Source: JBAYJM01 sp041665065
GTDB lineage: Bacteria > Patescibacteriota > Patescibacteriia > 2-01-FULL-39-33
Reading direction: 5' to 3'
NCBI GenBank assembly: GCA_041665065.1
Contig: JBAYJM010000002.1
Span: forward strand, 24,159-88,158
Length of the DNA: 64,000 nucleotides
Shown: one piece after another, positions 33,801 to 40,517 of the stretch
How positions within the stretch are numbered: the first letter of the stretch is position 1
Layout of the letters: each line of letters starts with the position of its first letter
Notes under the pieces: generated by a model
Databases searched by the model: none
Seen by the model: only the letters and a program-made list of their open reading frames with translations
What the model was told of the DNA's origin: nothing
Position numbers and translations under genes: made by a program

Positions 33801-34057
33801 GTTGTTTCAGTGTCAACTTTTCCATCACCTCCACCAACAGGACCAGTTTGAGGCCTTAGGTTTGGCTGGATCTCATATTGACAAAGTTTTCGCGCAAACT
33901 CCTCAAAATCATACTCCTGTTTTCTTGTAGAGAGGGTATATAGATGGTATTCCAATTTTAAACTATCAAGTTGAGATTCCTTTATTACTTGTGAATCAGA
34001 AAAACTACTCGGTTTGCGTTGCTTCATGAAATTTTTTGGTGAAAAATCTTCGTTCAT
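30857..34057 (-). CDS. 1066-residue protein with restriction-nuclease-like N-terminus and TPR-like middle
   Basis: The N-terminal part (about 48-180) reads like a PD-(D/E)XK (Mrr/Cap4-type) nuclease domain: an acidic helix EYDFEEFARKL, then GPVGGGDGKVDTET (D78, D82, E84), then RWGFAFSTTVNWKQKV (Lys119/121), then YSKIFFITSQ and a Q/V-strand and DRTWIIDKIF. The exact catalytic Lys is not certain. The middle (about 225-540) is made of helical repeats with TPR-like content (HIKGKRFYKAIGCLGKSL). The last 400 residues have no recognised fold. Such nuclease-plus-repeat single proteins are often antiphage or antiplasmid effectors; this is inference. It shares the minus-strand run with the AlaRS-like gene upstream and NUDIX downstream, near a tRNA gene. 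Confidence 0.6.
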   Translation of the reverse strand: MNEDFSPKNFMKQRKPSSFSDSQVIKESQLDSLKLEYHLYTLSTRKQEYDFEEFARKLCQYEIQPNLRPQTGPVGGGDGKVDTETTPASQDIKDTYYFGIEQQANERWGFAFSTTVNWKQKVQGDVKKMIEVDRSYSKIFFITSQLIKADQRAKTEDELSKQYGIQVVIHDRTWIIDKIFGNKRQALAIDELKIDSSYKEIVKIGPKDTNRQELFEKLNKNIDLATQENIVNFATVDDALSIAIVAAEMDKPKTEIEGLFTRAKRLAEKYGSSEQFFTARYQEIWTLYFWYNDYDILISNYEEIESLTKDTLNLFDVERLSNLFSLLRTLTVTTGKIEVSYTDIKKKIVQEKLEKFKNDEARPSAALHADFMLNMLEIPELRDDEIAISKIFDNLTDIVIRSKGLLGFPLETLYKLTKDIDDFYNGNKSFEKLQDKLVEVISERKSSTEFAHVLLDRAMQHIKGKRFYKAIGCLGKSLVPLYKEEERDGLIITLVQLSIAYETVGLLWAARGAMLHAASYATMDFHSRSEINKLQLLSYDRMRLLELRLGRIGYSLEWHKLNHLMNAQFIKSKEEADKLLNDDIYYGGLLGLLLIKTADSELPNLELLPDTLLSMDLDFAAYALIYRLGAKNMLPNIMPENMKDTELEDFFDSYFKQPAQRDLPKKPSFYSEKEVILQSVILGTTFNIKTENCSPNIEIAEYILASLEGFLATAIELDSIGSKNTVNINIAKDTSQGIRISHVIEKNGPITFNIISGDFNPHSLKRTEAESVHSDVYKIVFDIIGHSIWFKNTSNDLEKLFRDEDICVRAFTFSSPFIVQGNVLGYKPKRDITEWLQEENTKYEYNKIESGKVKLDLLKDIKENVTQIEKNLLRHDQIKNISIIEDHIWNDAGWEGVAYLVHPEQPPVVALMFTNEEKAKVIFSNWVGLFGREDKDDIIRVSVIQGYSKSNPLWYKFVVSRNLPDPKASHGKRLLNVGRTHNMTPESLKNLNGFVDSFERWGFYLFAPSFIKDKNSFPPEIFFDHGIVKKSFINKHAWEIGPIDPEIIGLRQEDNDPVIPAGVINY

Positions 34058-34139
34058 ATTTATATTTTACCATTTTATTGTCTTGGCGGTGTGTTTACAA
34101 AAAAGTTCGAACCGATTTCACCCCCAAAAATTAATGAAC

Positions 34140-34174
34140 GGGCGGATTTCCTCCCCCAACCCCTCCATCCGCCC
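34140..34174. repeat. GC-rich inverted repeat upstream of the nuclease-like gene
   Basis: GGGCGGAT (34140-34147) and ATCCGCCC (34167-34174) pair perfectly around a 19-base C-rich loop. It lies about 85 bases before the nuclease-like start codon, within a GC-rich patch in the AT-rich gap 34058-34244. It may be a leader hairpin or a regulator site. Confidence 0.5.
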
Positions 34175-34244
34175 GCCCTTTCGGATTGGCGATTTCCAGT
34201 TTTTCTTTGGCGGCAAATTCTTTCTTAATTCTAGCCTGTATTTG

Positions 34245-34316
34245 TAGGGATGGATGGACTCGCACCATCGACCTCCATAAAGTAAATATGGCGCTCTACT
34301 ACTGAGCTACACCCCT
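34245..34316 (-). tRNA. degenerate tRNA-like gene, anticodon UAC, tRNA-Ala-like body
   Basis: On the minus strand the cloverleaf folds as acceptor AGGGGTG / CATCCCT (one G-U pair at 5:68), D stem GCTC/GAGC with a 7-base loop, anticodon stem CCATA/TATGG with loop TTTACTT, variable AGGTC, T stem GATGG/CCATC with loop TGCGAGT. Discriminator A, no CCA. The D arm, GAGCGCC and GGAGGTC match tRNA-Ala, but the anticodon is UAC (Val). Departures from normal tRNA: no GG in the D loop, position 55 is G not T, position 37 is T not purine, first pair A-U, and no G3-U70 pair. The AlaRS-like gene stop lies inside its D loop, so it is co-transcribed with that gene. It may be a specialised tRNA or a decaying one. 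Confidence 0.6.
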
Positions 34317-35471
34317 GTATTTTATTGATTTATCTAATCTAAAACGTTGTTGTGCCTCCAATAATTCTACTGTAGCTTGTTTTATGGAATTTTTTAATTC
34401 TGGATAATAAGTTTGTAATTTTGCATTTAAAGAAAATAAATCCATCACATTCGATTGATTGAAATCAATCTTCAATTCATCAAATCCACCTAAAGCCGTA
34501 TTGCAATATGTCCTAAATTTTTCTCTTCTTCTCCTACCTAATGAAGAATAAGATTTACAATCAGCAATTACACGATGAATAACGCGAAGAGCTTCAGTTG
34601 TCGCCGTCACGCTATTTTCATTTTTTACTTTAGCTATTTTATGAATGTAATCTTTCAATGGCTTGATATGCGGTAAATCAGTAATATTATTAACTCCATT
34701 AATAATCATCAATAATCGTTCTACCCCAACGGCTGAAATTGACCATGAATGTTGCCACGGTAAAATCTCTTCCAAAATTTCGTCTTTGCTGAAGATAGCC
34801 CTATAATCTAATCGTTCAAAGGTTGCAATATCAATTAGCTTTCCATTATATAAATAATTTATTTCATGACGATAGCCCCACGGTGTATGATTTCCATATA
34901 TATTTAGAGACAAAAATGTATCTCTAGAATAATCAGCGATAAATTGATTATCGCCAATGCCGTGTTTTGTCCAATAAGAGATTGATTCATCGGCCGGCAA
35001 TTCGTAATCTAAAATATATTTCCCTTGGGTAACATTAGTAACATTTCCGCCACCAAAATAACTTATCCGCAAATTTTTTTTGTCCAACCCAAGCTCATTG
35101 AATAAAAGAGAGCAAATTGAATCTATAGAGAATTCCGATATTTCTTCTTTCTTATTCTTATCCATTAAGCTAATAGAGCCACCAACATCAGCTAAATCAA
35201 AAATCCCAAGATATCGATACGAGTTTTCGTTTTGTTTAATAATATTTTCAACAAAATCATCATAGCGAATGACTGGCTGTATTTTCGAATAAATAAAATT
35301 ATGATCAATATCAATATACTGTCCAAATTCATTCAATATTTCATTTTCAGTAAAACTTAAATTAAAATTACCCGGGAATCCATTATTGCAAACATTCGCC
35401 GGCGAAACTGTTTTTGTTCCAGGATATTTTTTAGTTTTTATCAAAATGTTTCTTAATGTTTTAATATCCAT
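34299..35471 (-). CDS. alanyl-tRNA synthetase core-like paralogue (no editing domain)
   Basis: 390 residues from the ATG at 35471; a GTG at 35495 would add 8. The order of motifs follows the class II core of AlaRS: IQPVIRYDDF and YRYLGIFDLADVGG for motif 2, then YWTKHGIGDNQF, TPWGYRHEINYLYNG and LIDIATFERLDYR, where AlaRS has its GPCGPCSE and IWNLVFMQ elements. Next come SWSISAVGVERLLMIING for motif 3 (class II GxGxER with the first Gly changed to Ala), and EALRVIHRVIADC for the start of the tRNA-recognition helices. There is no editing or C-terminal oligomerisation domain. The normal AlaRS is about 870 residues, so this is a paralogue. The stop lies within the degenerate tRNA gene, which strongly suggests the two work together. 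Which amino acid it activates is unknown. Confidence 0.68.
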   Translation of the reverse strand: MDIKTLRNILIKTKKYPGTKTVSPANVCNNGFPGNFNLSFTENEILNEFGQYIDIDHNFIYSKIQPVIRYDDFVENIIKQNENSYRYLGIFDLADVGGSISLMDKNKKEEISEFSIDSICSLLFNELGLDKKNLRISYFGGGNVTNVTQGKYILDYELPADESISYWTKHGIGDNQFIADYSRDTFLSLNIYGNHTPWGYRHEINYLYNGKLIDIATFERLDYRAIFSKDEILEEILPWQHSWSISAVGVERLLMIINGVNNITDLPHIKPLKDYIHKIAKVKNENSVTATTEALRVIHRVIADCKSYSSLGRRRREKFRTYCNTALGGFDELKIDFNQSNVMDLFSLNAKLQTYYPELKNSIKQATVELLEAQQRFRLDKSIKYRGVAQ

Positions 35472-35627
35472 ATTCTTAATTTTAATATCTCCCACGCCTC
35501 AACACCTAAGATGTGAGCTAATTTATTAATATTAGTCAAAGTCAGATTGACTTCGCCTTTTTCAATCCGACAAATATAACTCTTGTCGACGCCTAATCTA
35601 TGCAAAAATCGGGCAAATCTCACTTGG
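35453..35627 (-). pseudogene. truncated XRE-type HTH remnant abutting tRNA-Ser
   Basis: Immediately after the tRNA-Ser 3' end the frame reads [20 protein letters not shown] then EKGEVNLTLTNINKLAHILG, i.e. helices 2 to 5 of a Cro/C1-type HTH. Helix 1 and a start codon are missing, replaced by the tRNA. The frame ends at 35453-35455, inside the AlaRS-like gene start. Truncation exactly at a tRNA 3' end is what integration into that tRNA would leave. No function is expected. Confidence 0.6.
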
Positions 35628-35712
35628 CGGAGAGGGAGGGATTCGAACCCTCGATGCCTTTCGGCACACCGCTTTTCGAGAGCGGCACGTTCAACCACTC
35701 TGACACCTCTCC
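35628..35712 (-). tRNA. tRNA-Ser(CGA)
   Basis: An 85-base class II tRNA with acceptor GGAGAGG/CCTCTCC, anticodon stem CCGCT/AGCGG with loop CTCGAAA (anticodon CGA), a long variable arm (TGTGCCGAAAGGCAT), T loop TTCGAAT and discriminator G, all as expected for serine. CCA is not encoded. Confidence 0.93.
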
Positions 35713-35743
35713 ATATTAACTAAGATTAACAAATTTTTTGCCA

Positions 35744-35775
35744 AAATAAAACAGCCCCGAATTAACGGGGCTGTT
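35744..35775 (-). terminator. rho-independent terminator of the RRM gene
   Basis: Minus strand: AACAGCCCCG-ttaatt-CGGGGCTGTTTTATTTT, directly after the RRM gene stop. Confidence 0.85.
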
Positions 35776-35781
35776 CTACAA

Positions 35782-36117
35782 TTAGAATCGGTTTTTTGAA
35801 AAACCGCCTCTGCTTCCACCACTTGCACCGCCACGGTTTCCACCGAAACCGCCACGGTCAGGGCGCTTTTCCATTGGCCTGGCTTCGTTTACAACGATAG
35901 CTCTGCCTTCAATTTCCTTGCCATTGAACTGGTCAACAGCAGCTTGAGCTTCTTCGTCAGAAGACATCTCAACAAAAGCAAATCCTTTAGATCGTCCAGA
36001 CATTCTATCTTTGATGATAGTTGCAGACTGGACTGTGCCGGCTTGGCTAAAAAGATCTCTAAGATCTTCTTCGCTCATAGCGAAACTTAGATTGCCGACA
36101 AATAACTTCAAACCCAT
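35782..36117 (-). CDS. RRM-domain RNA-binding protein with Gly-rich tail
   Basis: A 111-residue protein. One RNA-recognition motif (about 3-80) has RNP2 LFVGNL and RNP1 KGFAFVEM, the usual beta-alpha-beta layout. The tail (85-111) is Gly/Arg/Asn-rich (RGGFGGNRGG). Close in form to bacterial Rbp proteins that act as cold-induced RNA chaperones. A perfect consensus promoter lies upstream, and a leader of about 90 bases with a CTCGAT/ATCGAG stem suggests regulated expression. Monocistronic, with its own terminator. Confidence 0.93.
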   Translation of the reverse strand: MGLKLFVGNLSFAMSEEDLRDLFSQAGTVQSATIIKDRMSGRSKGFAFVEMSSDEEAQAAVDQFNGKEIEGRAIVVNEARPMEKRPDRGGFGGNRGGASGGSRGGFSKNRF

Positions 36118-36216
36118 AGTTTTGTTTTAATACCTTAATAAAAATTGCAAGACGACCTTCTCGATTTGCTTTTGTTTTTGGACATTCACTTATCGAGTAA
36201 CTCTCACAATGTAGTA

Positions 36217-36245
36217 ATTATACAGCAAAATAGGAGAAATGTCAA
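36217..36245 (-). promoter_or_regulatory. perfect consensus sigma-70 promoter for the RRM gene
   Basis: Minus strand TTGACA (36240-36245), 17 bases, TATAAT (36217-36222): a full consensus match. Predicted start near 36210. Confidence 0.9.
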
Positions 36246-36255
36246 GGGCAAATAG

Positions 36256-36834
36256 CTATTTCTGCTCAATATTCAAAAAAACGAGTAAATCTGCCATCCC
36301 TTTCTGTCTATCACTCCACCAAATAGTTTGCATGCCTAACTTCTTAGCTGACTCAACATTTGCCAACTGATCATCCATAAATAGGCATTCTTTTACGTCA
36401 ACGCCCAATCTTCTGGCACATAATTTGAAAATTTCAGGGTCGGGTTTTTTTATTCCGACTTCAGCCGAACAAATAAACTCATTAAAATATCCAAAATTAA
36501 ATTTTTTATTAAAATATGGCAAGGTCAAAGTAGTTCCATTATTCATAATCAGAGCCCTTAGCTTAAATTTATCTTTAATCTCAGGCAATAGCTTCCACAA
36601 ATCAGAATTCTGTTCATACTTATCAACAATTTTTATTAAAATCTTTTCAAATTCTTTATCTGTCAAATTAAATTTCTCCTGAGCTTCTTTTTTAAAGTCA
36701 AAATCGTTAGTTAAATTTCCAACAATAGCATCAACGCCATCGACGATTGCATCAGGCTGATAATTTTCTTTTTTAAAAGCAAGTACACCCATAAAATCAA
36801 AGATAATCGCCCTAATTTTCATTGTATTTTTCAT
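36256..36834 (-). CDS. HAD-superfamily hydrolase
   Basis: A 192-residue HAD-like protein. Motif I IIFDFMGVLA has the nucleophile Asp but Met at the usual second-Asp position. Motif II is IMNNGTT, motif III and IV are GIKKPDPEIFKL and CLFMDDQLANVE, so the rest of the active site is intact. It is like the HAD IA group (haloacid dehalogenase or phosphatase subfamily). The loss of the second Asp is common in dehalogenase-type members and argues against a simple phosphatase. The start overlaps the end of the O-antigen-ligase-like gene by 4 bases (ATGA coupling). Confidence 0.82.
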   Translation of the reverse strand: MKNTMKIRAIIFDFMGVLAFKKENYQPDAIVDGVDAIVGNLTNDFDFKKEAQEKFNLTDKEFEKILIKIVDKYEQNSDLWKLLPEIKDKFKLRALIMNNGTTLTLPYFNKKFNFGYFNEFICSAEVGIKKPDPEIFKLCARRLGVDVKECLFMDDQLANVESAKKLGMQTIWWSDRQKGMADLLVFLNIEQK

Positions 36835-38090
36835 TTCTTTTCCAAGCTAAACAGCGACGCATTTATTGTTGCGGCACCGATAATTATCCAAAACAAAACC
36901 GACAGATCATTTTTAAAATATGGCACATCAACCAATCCGTGGACAATAATCTCAATTCCTACGCAGATAAATGTAAACGCCATGATCTTCACCCCCGGAT
37001 TTTTGATTATTGCCTTAACATTAACCCAAAAATATTTTATAAAAACCCAGACAAAAGCAAGCATCCCCCACAATCCCAGCTCAGTCCAAAAATTAAACAC
37101 AATTTGGTGCGGATAAGGAAATGTCTCAAAGGTATTTAAATGATAAGGATAAATGTGATATTGATAACCGGAAAGTCCTGCGCCAAAAAGCCAGCGATGC
37201 TTAAGCATTTTCCAGCTCTCATGCCAGATGATTTTTCTTATGCCTCCGGAATAATCATTGAGAAAAACTTTTGTCAAAACAAAATCCCTTAGGCCGGCAA
37301 AAAAAACTAAAACGAGAACTGCGATCATTGCCAAAGCGATGGTAAAGTATCTTGTTTTTTTGTAGACAATGCCCATTATAAACCAGCAAACCAAAACCGC
37401 AATAATAGCCGCTTCCGATTGGGCTAAAATAATCGCCGTAAACCCCAAAGCAATGACCAACAGCTTTAAAATGGAAGGCCAATTCCTTTTGCTTCCCGCC
37501 ACAAGCCAGCCGGTGAATAAAATTATAATTGGCCCGACATATAACCCTAAAGCATTAGGATAATTTAAAATTGAAACCACGCGATCTACCCCGCCTGATG
37601 GCTTCATAAAAGCCCCTGGAACGCCCCAGCCTGTGAATTTTTGAATTATGGCAAATATACTAAGGTAAAAAATAGACACACCCAAAGCCCAAAATAGGCC
37701 TTCCAAAGCCTTTCTGGAATGCACCTGTGAGGCTAAAATTGCCAAAAATAGCACTGGTTCGATAAAATAAGCCTTCCAGACGCCTAATGCCGGTGCCAGG
37801 TTGGGAGCCGTAAAAACGGAAATAGTTGCAAAAACCAAAACAACAATTATCGGCCAGAAAAAGGTATTGCGATAAATTTTTTTATAGTCAATCCTCTTAG
37901 TCAAAAGACAAATTAAAAACAAAATTAGAATCATGGCCTCCAAAAAGGTAAAAGGAACGCCACCAATATTAAAGCGTAATAGGAAGCTCGGCAACCCAGC
38001 CGTAATAATATAGATTCCCCATAAAGGCTTATAATAAGATATGATTCCAAACGCAATGGCCATCACCGAAAGTAAAACCAAATACCACAT
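36831..38090 (-). CDS. O-antigen ligase / Wzy-like polymerase
   Basis: A 419-residue polytopic membrane protein with about 11 to 12 helices. The long extracytoplasmic loop (about 265-325) carries WHESWKMLKHRWLFGAGLSG, followed by PHQIVFNFWTELGLWGM, the signature of Wzy_C / O-antigen ligase proteins. These polymerise or attach undecaprenyl-linked glycan repeats at the outer face of the inner membrane. It follows the flippase gene with no gap and precedes the HAD gene with a 4-base overlap, so this is one polysaccharide unit. Confidence 0.85.
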   Translation of the reverse strand: MWYLVLLSVMAIAFGIISYYKPLWGIYIITAGLPSFLLRFNIGGVPFTFLEAMILILFLICLLTKRIDYKKIYRNTFFWPIIVVLVFATISVFTAPNLAPALGVWKAYFIEPVLFLAILASQVHSRKALEGLFWALGVSIFYLSIFAIIQKFTGWGVPGAFMKPSGGVDRVVSILNYPNALGLYVGPIIILFTGWLVAGSKRNWPSILKLLVIALGFTAIILAQSEAAIIAVLVCWFIMGIVYKKTRYFTIALAMIAVLVLVFFAGLRDFVLTKVFLNDYSGGIRKIIWHESWKMLKHRWLFGAGLSGYQYHIYPYHLNTFETFPYPHQIVFNFWTELGLWGMLAFVWVFIKYFWVNVKAIIKNPGVKIMAFTFICVGIEIIVHGLVDVPYFKNDLSVLFWIIIGAATINASLFSLEKK

Positions 38091-39509
38091 TTAATTTTTA
38101 AATATTATTAATTCTTTTAAAAGGCTCTTATCAACTCCCCTCATCATAAAGAGAAAAACAAAATAGACAATTAATCCGATAATAATCAGCGCAAAAATAT
38201 TTAATGGCAACAAGAGCCACAAAACTGCAGCCATAAGCAAAGCCGCGAGCAAGGATTTTAAAAATACATTCATCTTGAAGCTGATATCTAAGTGCTTTTT
38301 CAAAATAAAATAAGCCGGAATTGTAATAAGGAGTTCTGAAATGACGGTAAGAATGGCAGCGGCCCAAAACGAATACAGCGGAATAAAAATCAAATACATT
38401 ATCAGAGAAAAAACCGCATCAAAGATATAAAACTTGATCATCTTTTTCTGCAATCCGGAAGCAACTATCGCATAACCGAAAAAAGATCCAAAATAAATCA
38501 CGCCGACGGCTAAAATTAATATTTTTAAAATATCACCGGATATTAAAAATTCTTTTCCGGCGATAAGCAACATAATTTTGTTGCCCAAAACAACTGATGC
38601 CAAAACCATGGGAATGGTAATGATAGCCAGAAAATCAAAAGTCTTTTGCAGAATCTTTTTAAAAACATCATTATTGGTAATTACAAACTTGGCAAAAATC
38701 GGCAGAAGCAAACCGAGAAATAAGTATGGAAATTGCGTTAATATTTCAATCACCTTATAAGCGGCGCCATAAATCCCAACTTCTGCCTGTGGTCTGACAA
38801 AAGACAAGACCAGCGTATCAGCCCTGAAATAAATCAGAGAGAGTGAAATGGTAATTGCCAACGGCCAAGACATCGTCCAAATATCTTTCCAGATTTTTTT
38901 GTCAAAAGAAAAACGGAGCTTAAAATATTTGCTCGATTTAATATAAAGATAAATAAAATTGGCAAAACTTCCCAAAACCACCGCCGTCATTATCAATAAA
39001 AGCCCCCTTGAGGTCGACACAAAGAACCAAACCCCCAACAGAAGAACTGCCCTACCCCAGACATCTCCCCAAGCCACCACCGCCATATCTAAATTTTTCT
39101 GAAAAATACTGACAAAAACCGACTGTAGGGCGATAAAAAAGAATGACAAGCCAGTAATTGTTACGCCCGCTTTTATAATTTCCGGATAGGGCAAGAACCA
39201 AACCAACACAACGGAAGCGCCCATAAAAATCAGGGCCGAAAAAAAGCGCAACGTCAAAATATTATTGAAAATTTTATTTTCATCCGCCCCTGGCCTGGCC
39301 AGCATTTGTGATGTTGTCATTTGCAAACCAAAATCAATTATGACTCCAAAAAATTGCAAAAAAGTTATTATGGAGGTGTAATAACCGAATCCGGTTTGCC
39401 CCAAATAACGCGTCATGAGTCCAACTGTAATCAAGCCAAAAACTGTACCGACAACTTTGCCGATGATTTGATAAAAAGTGTTTTTGGCTACTTTTAAGGC
39501 TAACGACAT
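38091..39509 (-). CDS. Wzx-like polysaccharide flippase
   Basis: A 472-residue protein from the ATG at 39509; a TTG at 39545 would add 12 residues of low quality. About 14 membrane helices in the MATE/PST arrangement, with the family opening TFYQIIGKVVGTVFGLITVG and R-Y-LGQTGFGYYT. These proteins flip undecaprenyl-linked oligosaccharides to the outside. Stop and next gene start are adjacent, so it is co-transcribed with the ligase/polymerase gene. No glycosyltransferase is in this operon. Confidence 0.88.
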   Translation of the reverse strand: MSLALKVAKNTFYQIIGKVVGTVFGLITVGLMTRYLGQTGFGYYTSIITFLQFFGVIIDFGLQMTTSQMLARPGADENKIFNNILTLRFFSALIFMGASVVLVWFLPYPEIIKAGVTITGLSFFFIALQSVFVSIFQKNLDMAVVAWGDVWGRAVLLLGVWFFVSTSRGLLLIMTAVVLGSFANFIYLYIKSSKYFKLRFSFDKKIWKDIWTMSWPLAITISLSLIYFRADTLVLSFVRPQAEVGIYGAAYKVIEILTQFPYLFLGLLLPIFAKFVITNNDVFKKILQKTFDFLAIITIPMVLASVVLGNKIMLLIAGKEFLISGDILKILILAVGVIYFGSFFGYAIVASGLQKKMIKFYIFDAVFSLIMYLIFIPLYSFWAAAILTVISELLITIPAYFILKKHLDISFKMNVFLKSLLAALLMAAVLWLLLPLNIFALIIIGLIVYFVFLFMMRGVDKSLLKELIIFKN

Positions 39510-39571
39510 ATCAATTAGGGTATCATTATTGGCGCTTTTTTTCAATTTAGAGAATTAGGGCCGCATGAAAG

Positions 39572-40516
39572 CTACACGCTGAAAAATCTACCAACCATAA
39601 ACTCCGTCAGCAAAAAAACAATATAAAAAAATAGCAATATTAATCCCTCCCTTTTGCTGATTTTCTTTCCGGTCTTCATAAAATATAAAAGTATGATAGC
39701 CGCAACGAGCATAAACGCTCCGGTCACATACACAATTCGGGGGTTAAAGGCGAATGGGCTTATAATCGCCAGTATGCCCACCACGATTGTGGCATCAGTA
39801 ATAACCGTTCCCAAAATATCGCCAAGCGCCAATCCGTCATGATTATCCTTAACGGCCTTTAAAGAAAAAAACAATTCTGGAAGAGTTGTTCCCAAACCGA
39901 CAAACAACATCGCTACTATTATAGGACTGATTTGCAAACCATCGGCAAATAAAACCGCAAACTTCACAGTAAAAGTTGAGGCAACAAGCAGAAGCGCCAT
40001 ACTGGTAAGCAATAATAAAAAATGCTTCCATGAAAATCGCCTTTTAGTTTTTTTGGCTTCTTGCTTAGAGGATTTCTGCAGTAAGAAAGCATAAAATGCG
40101 ACGCCGGACAAGATGAGGGCAATGCCCTCGAATCTTGAATAATAACCATTCCATCCCAGCACTATGGGCATGGCAAGAATTAATATATAAGTTAGGCTTT
40201 TTTTAACGATTTGGCTGTCTACCTTAATATTTCGCGCCGAAAAAAGAATTATGATAGCGAAGACTAAAGTCAGATCAGCAACATTAGAGCCGAATAATGC
40301 TCCGAGACCAAAAGACGGAATGCCCTGCATTGACGATGAGATGGCAATAAAGGTTTCCGGAAGAATTGAAATTATCGCGATCAATAAAAAACCAACCACA
40401 TACCTAGAAATGTGAAGCCCCCTTGCCAATCCGCCCGAGTGATAAATTGCAAAGTCAGCGCTTTTTATCACAACCAGCAGTGACAACAAAAATAACAAGA
40501 GATAAACAACAATCAT
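39572..40516 (-). CDS. calcium/sodium exchanger family protein
   Basis: A 314-residue protein with ten helices in two inverted halves. The alpha-1 repeat is LPETFIAISSSMQGIPSFG with GSNVADL, and the alpha-2 repeat is GLGTTLPELFFSLKAVKDN with GDILGTVITDA. These carry the ion-coordinating Glu residues of the CaCA superfamily (YrbG-like). It exports calcium in exchange for sodium or protons. It lies two bases after the glycosidase gene, on the same strand as the polysaccharide genes. Confidence 0.88.
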   Translation of the reverse strand: MIVVYLLLFLLSLLVVIKSADFAIYHSGGLARGLHISRYVVGFLLIAIISILPETFIAISSSMQGIPSFGLGALFGSNVADLTLVFAIIILFSARNIKVDSQIVKKSLTYILILAMPIVLGWNGYYSRFEGIALILSGVAFYAFLLQKSSKQEAKKTKRRFSWKHFLLLLTSMALLLVASTFTVKFAVLFADGLQISPIIVAMLFVGLGTTLPELFFSLKAVKDNHDGLALGDILGTVITDATIVVGILAIISPFAFNPRIVYVTGAFMLVAAIILLYFMKTGKKISKREGLILLFFYIVFLLTEFMVGRFFSV

Positions 40517-40517
40517 A

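Noticed and set aside
34082..34120. Second attachment site matching the tRNA-Ser 3' end (CTTGGCGG ... TTCGAACC)
   Set aside because: Only two short blocks match and the spacing differs; too weak to call a repeat.
35630..35698. Reading the HTH remnant as a full gene that starts inside tRNA-Ser (81 residues)
   Set aside because: The first third is the translated tRNA sequence; the HTH lacks helix 1 and there is no ribosome site, so it is treated as a remnant.
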